33,881 nucleotides of DNA. It comes from JBBRNH01 sp038230415 (GTDB lineage: Bacteria; Bacteroidota; Bacteroidia; Cytophagales; Spirosomataceae). The DNA is taken from positions 1 to 33,881 of the forward strand of contig JBBRNH010000066.1 of assembly GCA_038230415.1 (NCBI GenBank), read 5' to 3'. Positions 1 through 9,500 of the stretch are shown piece after piece. Positions within the stretch are counted from its first letter, which is position 1. Each line of letters begins with the position of its first letter. The notes beneath the pieces were generated by a model. It ran no database searches. It was not told the origin of the DNA and worked only from the letters and a program-made list of their open reading frames with translations. A program made the translations under genes and the position numbers.

Positions 1-20
1 AGTCTTATTCCCAAAACACT

Positions 21-3000
21 ATGAAATGCTACACTTGTTTGCTGTTGTTGCTGCTAACCAGCCCCGCGCTGGCACAGACCACCCGGTACGTTTCGGCGAC
101 GGGGGCCAACACCAACCCCGTTACGGCCACGAGTTGGGTTCTCAGCACCAGCGACTTGCAGGGGGCCATCAACGCGAGTGCATCGGGTGATCAGGTCTGG
201 GTGGCGGGCGGGTTGTATAAACCGACCACGACCACCGGCCCGGCCAGCCGCAGTATCAGCTTCGGGCTGAAAAACGGGGTAGCCGTTTATGGTGGTTTTG
301 TGGGCAACGAAACCACACTGGGCCAACGCCCGGCCATTAATCCGATTAGTGGGCAGCCAAGTAGCAGCACACTCAGCGGGGATATTGGCACGCCGATGAA
401 TTTCGCTGACAACAGTTACCATGTGGTTACGTCTTTATCAGCCCTGACAACAACGGCAGTGCTGGATGGCTTTGTGATTACGGCGGGCAATGCCAATGGC
501 AGCAGCCCGTATTCAACCGGCTATGGAGGAGGAATCGCTAATACCGGAGGCAGCCCAACGTTCAGGAATCTCTCCTTTATCAGCAATAAAGCCGATCTGG
601 TTGGTGGCGGTGGGCTTTGTAACATGGGTGGCAGCCCTACGCTGAATAATGTGCTGTTTCTGGCTAATAGTGCTGGAAGCGGCTATGCTGGTGGAATGTA
701 CAACAGCAGTAATAGTCCCGTACTGACCAATGTTTCGTTTCAGAACAACAATTCTTATTCGGGGGGCGGGGCAATGTACAACTACGCCAGCGATGCCAAA
801 CTGGTCAATGTATCTTTTCTCAGTAACACCACCTCGGACGGGGGCGGAGGACTCCGTAACAGTTCAAGTTCGGCGACCTTAATCAACGTTTCGTTCGTCG
901 GTAACTACGGCGGTTATTATGGGGGAGGTATATACAACAAAAACAGCAGCTATGCCACCCTGACCAATGTTTCGTTTCAAAACAATCAGGCGGTTTTTAT
1001 CCCGCAATATGGCTATGGGGGCGGGGCTGTTTGCAACGAGTCGAGCAGCACCCTGAGCATGACCAACGCCGTGCTGTTTGGCAATAACGGCGGCAACAGC
1101 AGTATTCTGGGCAGCGTTACGGCTACCTACTCGCTGTTCGAGAATACCATCACCGGATACAGCAGTAGTGCTACCAACCTCACCACCGCTGTCTCGCCCT
1201 TTGCCGCTACCAACGGCGTGGCCTTAGCTACCTGTTCGATTGCCGTTAACGCGGGCAACAACTCGGCCACCGGACTGACGGGTATCAGCACCGACCTGGC
1301 AGGCAACCCGCGCATAGTGGGCGCACAGGTGGACATGGGTGCCGTTGAGTTTCAGGCCAGCCCTGCTTCTCCGGCCCGGCTATACGTGAACGCCAGTGCA
1401 AGCGGGGCCAACACGGGCCTGACCTGGGCCGATGCGCTGACTGACCTGCAAAGTGCGCTCACTTATCCCTGTTCGCAGAGTTTAACCGAAGTCTGGGTAG
1501 CTGCGGGCCTGTATAAACCCACGCAGACCACCGGCCCGGCCAGCCGCAGTATCAGTTTTGCCATGCTGCCCAACGTAGCGATTTACGGCGGGTTTGTGGG
1601 TAACGAAACTAATCTGGGCAGTCGGCCCGCCATTCAGCCCCGTACCGGACAGCCCAGCAGTACCACCCTGAGTGGCGAAATCGGCGACCCGGCCAGCCTG
1701 ACCGACAACAGTTACCACGTCGTCAGCACAACGGGGCTAACCACCAGCGCGGTGCTGGATGGCTTTGTGCTAACGGCGGGTAAAGCCGATGGCTATGCGG
1801 TGTATTCAATGGGGGTTGGTGGTGGGATGTACAACACGGGCAGCAGCCCGACGCTTCAAAATCTGTCTTTTCTGAATAATCAGGTTCTTAACGATGGGGC
1901 CGGGCTGTATAACACTGCCGGGAGTAACCCGGTCATAACCAACTGTCTGTTCAATAACAATTCGGCCTTTAACGGATACGGGGGCGGGATGTTGAACAAC
2001 GGCAGTAGCCCCGTACTGACGAATGTGTCTTTTGTCAAAAACAATTGCTATTCAGCGGGGGGCGGCATGGGTAACACGTCAGGGAGTAGTCCCACGCTCA
2101 CGAATGTCTCCTTTGTGTCGAACGGAGCTACATCTGGCGGAGGGATGTATAACAGTACAAGCAGTGGCCCCACGCTGATTAATGTGGCGTTTATCAACAA
2201 TTACGGTGCATACAACGGCGGAGGGCTGTATAACGATAGTCCCATTCCGACGCTTTACAACGTTTCTTTCCTGAATAACCGGGTTGGCCTTACAGGTTCT
2301 GGTTTTGGCGGTTGGGCCATTTACAATGCGTCTGGCACTCCGTCTCTGAGAAACTGCATCCTGTTTGGTAATGGCGGCAGCAACGCTATCGGCGGCAACG
2401 GCCTTACCGCCACTTTCTCGCTGTTCGAGAGTACCGTAACGGGCTACAGCAGCAGTACCACCAACCTCACCACCGCCGTTTCGCCCTTTGCCGCTACCAA
2501 TGGCGTGGCCTTAGCTGCCTGTTCGCCCGCTATTAACGCGGGTAGCAACGGAGGCCTTATACAGTTCATTACGACCGACTTAGCGGGCAACCCGCGTCTG
2601 GTAGGCGCACGGGTGGACATGGGCGCGGTTGAGTTTCAGACCACACCCACTCCGCCCACGCGGTTGTATGTGAACGCCAGCGCAACGGGGGCCAATACGG
2701 GCCTGACCTGGGCCGACGCGCTGACCGACCTGCAAAGTGCGTTGACCTACCCCTGTTCGCAGAGTTTAGCCGAGGTCTGGGTAGCGGGCGGGTTGTATAA
2801 ACCAACTACAACTACCGGCCCGGCCAGCCGCAGTGTCAGTTTTGCACTGTTGACAGATGCTGCCATCTACGGCGGCTTTGTGGGCAACGAAACCAGCCTA
2901 AGCAGTCGGCCTATTATAAATCCCAACAATGGGCAACCGTCCAGCAGCACCCTCAGTGGCGAAATCGGCGACCCCACCAGCACCACCGACAACAGCTATC

Positions 3001-4046
3001 ACGTGGTCAGTACAACCGCCCTGACAACCAGCGCGGTGCTGGATGGCTTTGTGATTACGGCGGGTTATGCTAACGGCACCAACGAGAATTATGGCGGTGG
3101 CATACGAAACGTAGGCGGTAATCCCCGGTTTACTAATTTACTGTTGCAAAACAACCGGGCTCTCGGGGGCGGGGGCGGGATGTCTAACAGCAACAGTAAC
3201 TCCGTGCTGACAAATGTGATTTTTCAAAGCAATACGGTGAATGATCCCGGAGGGCATGGGGGGGGAATGTTTAATGGATTGGGTACGCTGCTACTTATTA
3301 ATGTTTCCTTCCAGAACAACACAACCTATGGCATGGGAGGAGGTCTGTATAATTATGGGGGGAGCCAAACGCTGATAAACACCGCGTTCCAGAATAACCA
3401 ATCCGACGATGGCGGAGCAATCTATAACAGTAGTGCCAGCCCGGTATTGATAAACGTCTCGCTGCGCGGCAACCAGGCTAATTTTGGAAGTGCTATGGGC
3501 AACTATACGAACAGTAACCCTGTGCTGAAGAACTGTATTGTCTTCGACAACTCGATTCTCAATGGCTTTGCCGAGAGCAACATAACAACAGTCACCTATA
3601 GCCTATTTCAGCCGTCGTTGGCGACAGTATCGGGTATGAACGTGAGCGGCCCCGGTAATCTCACCACCACCATCTCGCCCTTTGCCAGCCCCAATAGTGT
3701 AGCCCTGGCTACCAACTCACTCGCTATCAACGCAGGCAATGTTGCCAGCTACACAGCCGCCAACGGCCCCACCACCGACTTGCCGGGTAATCTACGCATC
3801 GTGGGTGCAGGCATTGACATGGGAGCCGTTGAGTTTCAGGGCGGGAGCGGGGCAGTTTATACCGTACAGAATGGCAACTGGTCTGATGCCAGCACCTGGA
3901 ACGTGAACCGGCTGCCCATAGCGAGCGAGTCAATCGGGGTTTATCATGCCGTGCAGGTCAATGGGATATTTCAGATTAAGCGGGTGGTTTATGGCCCCGG
4001 CGGTCGGTTGATTTTCGATAGCGCAGGGCGTATCCAGTTTCAGTAG
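21..4046 (+). CDS. Secreted three-module Pmp-like beta-helix adhesin, choice-of-anchor Q type
   Basis: Predicted exported surface protein of 1341 aa. A signal peptide (residues 1-18, cut after Ala-Leu-Ala) is followed by three homologous modules starting at residues 22, 453 and 881. Each module opens with RLYVNA/RYVSAT-like and VW-VA-GLYKPT blocks. A right-handed beta-helix follows, with many GGG-x-YN and NVSF-x-x-N motifs like those of chlamydial polymorphic membrane proteins. Each module closes with a DLAGNPR-VGA-VDMGAVEFQ signature typical of choice-of-anchor Q proteins. Residues about 1279-1341 form a short G8-like C-terminus (NGNWSDASTWN) shared with the downstream cellulase. No canonical type IX secretion C-terminal domain was recognised. 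Adhesion or glycan binding is inferred from fold. The start is chosen for the signal peptide; only 20 nt of upstream sequence are visible. Confidence 0.85.
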   Translation: MKCYTCLLLLLLTSPALAQTTRYVSATGANTNPVTATSWVLSTSDLQGAINASASGDQVWVAGGLYKPTTTTGPASRSISFGLKNGVAVYGGFVGNETTLGQRPAINPISGQPSSSTLSGDIGTPMNFADNSYHVVTSLSALTTTAVLDGFVITAGNANGSSPYSTGYGGGIANTGGSPTFRNLSFISNKADLVGGGGLCNMGGSPTLNNVLFLANSAGSGYAGGMYNSSNSPVLTNVSFQNNNSYSGGGAMYNYASDAKLVNVSFLSNTTSDGGGGLRNSSSSATLINVSFVGNYGGYYGGGIYNKNSSYATLTNVSFQNNQAVFIPQYGYGGGAVCNESSSTLSMTNAVLFGNNGGNSSILGSVTATYSLFENTITGYSSSATNLTTAVSPFAATNGVALATCSIAVNAGNNSATGLTGISTDLAGNPRIVGAQVDMGAVEFQASPASPARLYVNASASGANTGLTWADALTDLQSALTYPCSQSLTEVWVAAGLYKPTQTTGPASRSISFAMLPNVAIYGGFVGNETNLGSRPAIQPRTGQPSSTTLSGEIGDPASLTDNSYHVVSTTGLTTSAVLDGFVLTAGKADGYAVYSMGVGGGMYNTGSSPTLQNLSFLNNQVLNDGAGLYNTAGSNPVITNCLFNNNSAFNGYGGGMLNNGSSPVLTNVSFVKNNCYSAGGGMGNTSGSSPTLTNVSFVSNGATSGGGMYNSTSSGPTLINVAFINNYGAYNGGGLYNDSPIPTLYNVSFLNNRVGLTGSGFGGWAIYNASGTPSLRNCILFGNGGSNAIGGNGLTATFSLFESTVTGYSSSTTNLTTAVSPFAATNGVALAACSPAINAGSNGGLIQFITTDLAGNPRLVGARVDMGAVEFQTTPTPPTRLYVNASATGANTGLTWADALTDLQSALTYPCSQSLAEVWVAGGLYKPTTTTGPASRSVSFALLTDAAIYGGFVGNETSLSSRPIINPNNGQPSSSTLSGEIGDPTSTTDNSYHVVSTTALTTSAVLDGFVITAGYANGTNENYGGGIRNVGGNPRFTNLLLQNNRALGGGGGMSNSNSNSVLTNVIFQSNTVNDPGGHGGGMFNGLGTLLLINVSFQNNTTYGMGGGLYNYGGSQTLINTAFQNNQSDDGGAIYNSSASPVLINVSLRGNQANFGSAMGNYTNSNPVLKNCIVFDNSILNGFAESNITTVTYSLFQPSLATVSGMNVSGPGNLTTTISPFASPNSVALATNSLAINAGNVASYTAANGPTTDLPGNLRIVGAGIDMGAVEFQGGSGAVYTVQNGNWSDASTWNVNRLPIASESIGVYHAVQVNGIFQIKRVVYGPGGRLIFDSAGRIQFQ
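84..3839 (+). repeat. Three tandem modules inside the adhesin gene (period ~1284-1293 nt)
   Basis: Modules begin at nt 84, 1377 and 2661. The second and third are 1284 nt apart and the first and second 1293 nt apart. The first ~300 nt and last ~150 nt of each are strongly conserved at DNA level (for example 1429-1485 against 2713-2769), while the beta-helix centres differ. This is internal duplication with conserved ends. Confidence 0.8.
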
Positions 4047-4095
4047 GTTAATTACCTGATAATCAGTTTAAACCAGTTCAAACCCAATTATCACA

Positions 4096-5919
4096 ATGAA
4101 ACAAGCAATACAGTTCCATTTCGCCACCGCCCTGTTTGCGTTGCTGGCAACCACCGCGCTGTCTGTTCAGGCGCAGAACATCTATTACCAAACCGCCACG
4201 GGCGGGCTGGGCAGTTTCAACGTTGTGCTGGGGCCTGCTGCGGGTGCAAGCCTGAACAACACTAGTAATCGCAACACCTTTCTGGGCTACGGTACCGGGT
4301 ATAATACCACCAGCGCGGCCAGCAACGTCTTCATCGGTACGGATGCCGGGGCAACCAACCAGACAGGTGGAGACAACGTGTTTATTGGTGTCGGGGCTGG
4401 TAATGCAAATACGGCCACTGGAAACACATTTGTTGGACGACAGGCAGGTGCGCTGAATTCCACCGCTATTGGAAACGCCTTTTTCGGTGGTTTTGCAGGT
4501 AGTAATAACACTAACGGGCAGTACAATACATTTCTGGGATCTGGTGCTGGTATATTCAATTCCAGCAGCGATAACAACACGGCGGTTGGTTATCTGGCTG
4601 GTTATTATGACGGGTATCAGGGCATATCGGGAACGGCCAACACATACATGGGCAGCAGATCGGGGACATTTTCCAGGGGCGGTTCGAACAATTCGTTTTT
4701 TGGTAAAAACACCGGATACAGCACCACAGGTAGTAACAACACCTTTCTGGGTTCCGAAGCGGGCAACACCAATACCAGTGGAGACATAAACTGTTTTGTT
4801 GGCTACAAGGCTGGCTTCAAAAACACTACTGGCCGCGAGAATGTGTTTTTAGGTAATGAAGCTGGTAGTGCCAATACCACTGGTTATGACAATATGTTCA
4901 GTGGCGGATATGCCGGAAAATCCAATACCACCGGACATACAAACGTTTTTTTGGGCGATTTCGCCGGCATTCAGAACATTGGTGGAAGCTACAATTCCTT
5001 TGTTGGTGCACAAGCCGGTGACAGCAACACGGAGGGGATTGAGAATACATTTTCGGGGGCCTATTCCGGGCAAACCAACCAAACAGGTAATTACAACACA
5101 TTTGCCGGATATGGTGCGGGGTATTATAACACGGTCAATAACAACACCTTTCTCGGCAATAGAGCCGGTTTTGACAATACCACCGGCACCGACAACACCT
5201 TCGTCGGTGTCTATGCCGGTAAAGCCAATTCTACTGGTTCGCGCAACACACTCGTGGGCAACCGGGCCGTGTTTGGCAATGCCAATACCGACGATAACGT
5301 CTATATGGGCTATAACGCCGGGCAGCACAACGGCGGCTCGCGCAATACCTTCCTCGGCAATGATTCCGGTATCCTGACTGCCGCCAACGCCCCCGCCGAT
5401 GCTGCCCCTGCTTTCGAGAACGCCACCGCCATCGGCTACGGGGCCACTGTGGGGGCCAGCAACGCCTTAGTGTTGGGCCATGATGTGAACGTCGGTATTG
5501 GCACGGCCACGCCCGGCCAGAAGTTAGACATCGTGGCCGACCAGCCCCACCACAGCGGCCTGCGCCTGAGTCGCCTGACCAACCTAAGCCCCGCTGCCGT
5601 TGAAACCGACCAATTCCTGACCGTAAACGCCCTCGGCGATGTGGTGCCGGGCCGGTATCGGATCCGGGTCAGCACCGCCAACGACTGGGCCGACCGCGTG
5701 TTTGAGCCAGGCTACACCCTCCGCCCGCTGTCAGAAGTCGCGCAGTATGTGCAGACCCACAAGCACTTGCCGGGCATTCCGTCGGCCCAAAGCGTGGTGA
5801 ACGAGGGCGTTGATGCCGCCCAGCTTAATGCCCGGCTGTTGGAGAAAATCGAAGAACTCACGCTGTATCTCATCCGGCTGGAGAAAGAGGTGCAGGACTT
5901 GAAAAAGTCGGTGCGGTAA
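4096..5919 (+). CDS. Secreted beta-roll repeat protein with tail-fibre-like C-terminus
   Basis: Predicted exported 607-aa protein. The signal peptide is residues 1-26 (cut after Val-Gln-Ala). Residues about 45-440 consist of about twenty 15-20-residue repeats of the form N-TFLG-xx-AG-xx-NTTG, resembling the left-handed beta-roll of YadA-type heads. A NVGIGTATPGQKLDI segment follows, a hallmark of Bacteroidota tail-fibre-domain proteins. The C-terminus has DWADRVFEPGYTLRPLSEV, HKHLPGIPS and a coiled-coil-like EKIEELTLYLIRLEKEV tail, which is the usual C-terminus of that family and probably trimerises. No chaperone serine/lysine dyad of true S74 peptidases was recognised. Surface fibre function is inferred. 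It lies 49 nt after the adhesin on the same strand, and a strong hairpin follows the stop. Confidence 0.8.
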   Translation: MKQAIQFHFATALFALLATTALSVQAQNIYYQTATGGLGSFNVVLGPAAGASLNNTSNRNTFLGYGTGYNTTSAASNVFIGTDAGATNQTGGDNVFIGVGAGNANTATGNTFVGRQAGALNSTAIGNAFFGGFAGSNNTNGQYNTFLGSGAGIFNSSSDNNTAVGYLAGYYDGYQGISGTANTYMGSRSGTFSRGGSNNSFFGKNTGYSTTGSNNTFLGSEAGNTNTSGDINCFVGYKAGFKNTTGRENVFLGNEAGSANTTGYDNMFSGGYAGKSNTTGHTNVFLGDFAGIQNIGGSYNSFVGAQAGDSNTEGIENTFSGAYSGQTNQTGNYNTFAGYGAGYYNTVNNNTFLGNRAGFDNTTGTDNTFVGVYAGKANSTGSRNTLVGNRAVFGNANTDDNVYMGYNAGQHNGGSRNTFLGNDSGILTAANAPADAAPAFENATAIGYGATVGASNALVLGHDVNVGIGTATPGQKLDIVADQPHHSGLRLSRLTNLSPAAVETDQFLTVNALGDVVPGRYRIRVSTANDWADRVFEPGYTLRPLSEVAQYVQTHKHLPGIPSAQSVVNEGVDAAQLNARLLEKIEELTLYLIRLEKEVQDLKKSVR

Positions 5920-5936
5920 AAATCAACACCCTTGTC

Positions 5937-5964
5937 CCCCGGTCTGTATCTTCACAGACCGGGG
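5937..5964. terminator. Perfect 11-bp hairpin after the beta-roll gene
   Basis: CCCCGGTCTGT (5937-5947) pairs exactly with ACAGACCGGGG (5954-5964) around a 6-nt loop. It starts 18 nt after the preceding stop. There is no T-run on the + side, so it may be a processing or mRNA-stabilising hairpin rather than a classical intrinsic terminator. Confidence 0.5.
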
Positions 5965-5995
5965 AAATCTAAACCCCCAAAATCCAACCAAAACC

Positions 5996-6373
5996 ATGAA
6001 TACCTTGCAAACGGCCATCATCGCCAACCGCTGCCAACCCCTCCCCGAAGCCCTGTTGTTGCCCTTTCAGTCGGGCCGCCGGTGGGTAAATATCCAGCAC
6101 ATTATCCGGCTCGAAGGAGACGGCAACTACACCACGCTGTTTTTTACGGATGGTTCGCATCTGATGGTGGCCCTAACGCTGAAACGCCTGCTGAAACGGG
6201 TGCCAGCCGGTGTCTTCCTGCGACCCCACCGCAAGCACCTCGTTAATCGGTCGTTCATTGTGGGCGTTCATACCAACACGTTCACGATTGATTTATCAAA
6301 CGGTGATCATGTGGTGATTGCCCGCCGACGGGCTACGGCGTTCCAACAGGAGATGAAAATGGCTATTGCCTGA
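5996..6373 (+). CDS. Stand-alone LytTR DNA-binding protein
   Basis: The 125-aa protein consists almost entirely of a LytTR DNA-binding domain (residues about 26-122). Visible hallmarks are IIRLEGDGNYTTLFF, LKRLLKR, FLRPHRKHLVNRSFI and a C-terminal beta-hairpin ending VVIARRRATAF. Family members bind DNA direct repeats. Here no receiver domain precedes the LytTR part, so activity is not set by phosphorylation of this chain. A single-domain LytTR next to exported proteins is common in Cytophagales, and it may regulate its neighbours or itself (inference). A fossil of a related domain lies at 14132-14230. The ATG follows an A/C-rich stretch without a Shine-Dalgarno motif, as usual in this phylum. 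Confidence 0.85.
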   Translation: MNTLQTAIIANRCQPLPEALLLPFQSGRRWVNIQHIIRLEGDGNYTTLFFTDGSHLMVALTLKRLLKRVPAGVFLRPHRKHLVNRSFIVGVHTNTFTIDLSNGDHVVIARRRATAFQQEMKMAIA

Positions 6374-6388
6374 TTTGTTCCTGGTTTT

Positions 6389-6430
6389 ACCTCATTTCCG
6401 GTTCTCGTTTTCACGAATCAGAGATGAGGT
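6389..6430. other. Inverted repeat downstream of the LytTR gene
   Basis: ACCTCAT (6389-6395) pairs with ATGAGGT (6424-6430). A possible inner CTCG/CACGA-type helix is less regular. It starts 16 nt after the LytTR stop and has no strong T-run; it could end the LytTR transcript or be a regulatory site. Confidence 0.35.
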
Positions 6431-6516
6431 TTCCTGGTACTTGTTCAGGCCGGTGAGTCTGCCACCGCCCCAAAACACTACGTTTCCTTAACCTAATCCA
6501 ACAGTCAACCAACATA

Positions 6517-9500
6517 ATGAATCCCATCAAATACTTCTTGATTATGGCCCTCGGCGGGCTGCTGATGCTCACACCGGCGCAGGCCCAGAAAATGGCCGTG
6601 CCGTATTATTCTGCCGGGCAGGTCAAGTTTTATGACCTCAGCACCAACCCCGCCACACTGCTCGGCTCGCTCAATACAACTGGCTACAGCCCCAACGGAG
6701 TGACGTTTTTCAACACCGATCTGTTTGTGGCGGTCAACAATCAGGTGCTGCACTACAAAAACGTGCAGGTTTCGGGCGGGGTCGTCTCGCCTGCCTCGCC
6801 AACAAACGTGCTGTCGTTGGCCGTGTCGGGGGCATACCCGATTGAAGTGGTGGCCGATGCGTCGGGGAACCTGTTTGTGGCCTGCGGATTCGGCGGAACC
6901 AACCGGATCGTGAAACGCTATGCCCGCGATGGGTCGGGTAATTACAGCACCTCAACCGACCTCGTTATGCCTGCCGCTATCAACGGCGGAGGGGCCATCG
7001 GGGGGCTGGCCTTCGACGCAAGTGGAAACTTGTTCGGGACCGACTTCGCCGATAACCGTATCCTGAAATGGACAGCCGCCACCGGAACGCCCGCCCAGTT
7101 TAAATGCACATCGGGTTGTTCATTTGTGAACACGGTCAGCCAGTCGGTCAATCTGTTTTCGCAACCAGAGGGCCTGGTTTTAGACGCGGGTGGCAACCTC
7201 TGGATCGCCAACAATAACGACTTCGACAGCCCTACGCTGAACACAACGGGGTCGCTCATCAAACTCACGGCGGGGTTGGTGGCGGGGTCGGGTGGGAGTA
7301 TTACCACCGGCAACGCCACGATTTACAGCACGGCCAGTGCCAAGTTCGGCGGCATGAGCAAAGTTGGGGCTGATTTTTATGTGAATGACCAGGGCAATGG
7401 AAAGGTCTTGAAACTCAACACCACCACCGGAGCCTTTACCGATGTGGGCATTTCGGCCACGTATCCCGGCAACGGGCAGATGGCCGATGTACCGGCTGCG
7501 GTGTTTCCCGCCCCGGCCACCGGCATCACCGCCACCGGAACCCTGAACGTGACGAGCAGTTTGCAAACGGCCAGTCCCCGCGCCCGCACCTTCACCTACC
7601 ACGCGCCGAGTGCCGCGCCCGCCTGTAACCTGCCCTTGCTGATTGTGCTGCATGGCGATGGCGGCACCGGCGCGGGAATCATGGGCTATACCAACTTCAA
7701 CGCTCTCGGCGACGCGCAGGGATTCATCACCGTTTATCCTGACGCTGGCACCGTGGCGGGCAGTGTGCAATGGAACAAATTTGCCGATGGGCTGGCCGGT
7801 TCGGGCGATAACGGCAACGATGCCAACGCCCCCGACGACGTGCAGTTTATGTCGGACTTGATTGATTTCCTGCACAAGAAATTTGGTATCAACCGCCGAA
7901 AGGTCTATGTATCAGGCCATTCGGGGGGTGGGTTCATGGCCTACGCCTTGTCGATTGCCGATCAGACCAAAGCCAAAATTGCCGGTATTGCGCCCGTTGC
8001 CGCCAGTTTGTGGGGCGAAACCAACTACCTGAACACCCAATTTGGAGCCAGCGCATTCGTGAAAAAACCCGTGCTGCACATCCACGCCACTACTGATAAC
8101 GTAGTGCCTTTCCCCGATTTGGCCTCTGGCTACATCTGGCCCGAAGCCGCATACAGCAGTGCTACCTGCGGCACCTCCACCAAAACGACCACCACCGTTA
8201 CGTCCGAAATCGACAAACATACGTTTTGCGGCACACCCATTCCGGTGGTACTGATGGGTCTCAAACGCGCCGGACTGCTGCATAGCTGGCCGACCATCAC
8301 TAATTCGGGCTATGATACGGAGACCGAAATCTGGAATTTCCTGAACCCATACAGCAGCGCGGCAACCCTGGCTTTTGGCCCCAGTGTTACGCCGTTGTCG
8401 GCCACCATCGCATCGGGCGGCAGCGTGGGCCTGAGTGCGACGGGCTGCGGCAGCTTTGGGTATAAATGGTCTGATGGTCAGACGGGTAGCAGCGTTACAG
8501 TAATGCCACTTGCCACCACCACCTTTACCGTTGGCTGCTATACCGACAACAGTTGCCTGTCGCAAAGCGGGTCAAATTCATCGAAAATTACCGTTACGAG
8601 TGGCGCAACGACTCCCAGCCCGCCTGTGGTCTCGCCCACGTCCGTTACCATTAATTCCGGTCAGTTTGTCCTGCTCACGGCCAGCGGCTGCGCTGCGGGC
8701 AACACCTACCTCTGGAACACCGGAGCCACCTCAGCGAGTATCTTTTTTTTGCCGGGAGCCACCGCTACCTACACCGCTTACTGCAAAAACGGCGCGGCTC
8801 AAAGTCTTGGCGTATCGGTGGTGGTAACAGTGCTGCCCGATCCCGTTATATCGCCCGCATCGGCCACTATTACTACCGGGCAATCCATTACGCTTACGGC
8901 TTCGGGCTGTGCGTCGGGCAACACGTATAGCTGGAATCCGGGCAACCCGAACGCGACAACGGCCAGCATCGTGCGGTCGCCAACGGCCACCACCACTGCC
9001 TACTCGGTCTATTGCGTGGGTGCCAACGGCGGTGCCGGTGGTGGTACTCAGGTAATTGTAACGGTTGGCACCGGCCCGGCAACGCCCGTTCTTGACGAAC
9101 ACATCAAAACCGATCAGTTCGGGTATCTGCCCTCGGCCCAGAAAATTGCCATCATCAGCAGCCCCGACCCGGCCATCAGCCAGTATAACCAGACTAATTC
9201 GTTTGCGCCGGGAACGTCGTACCAACTCCGGCGTGTGTCCGACGATGTATCGGTGTTCAGTGCCGCGCCCGTTGCCTGGAACGGCGGGGCCACCCACGCC
9301 CAATCGGGGGATAAAGTCTGGTGGTTCGATTTTTCGAGCGTCACCACGCCCGGCAGTTATTACGTGTATGATGCCGGGACTAACAAACGGTCGTATTCGT
9401 TCGACATCAACGCATCGGTTTACGAAACCCCGGCGCGGCAGGCGTTGGCGGCCCTGAAAATGCAGCGTTGCGGGGTGGCGCGGTTTGGGCAGTTGGGCAG

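Noticed and set aside
4849..5328. Minus-strand ORF of 159 codons opposite the beta-roll gene
   Set aside because: It mirrors the repeat period of the real gene, so it is a frame shadow of repetitive DNA.
5932..6246. Second + strand ORF overlapping the LytTR gene
   Set aside because: It overlaps a clear LytTR gene in another frame, begins inside the upstream hairpin and has no family features.
7180..7875. Long minus-strand ORFs opposite the cellulase gene (also 8731-9615 and 7912-8565)
   Set aside because: They lie wholly within a well-supported coding gene, have no recognisable domain or leader, and reflect GC-rich codon usage in the opposite frame.
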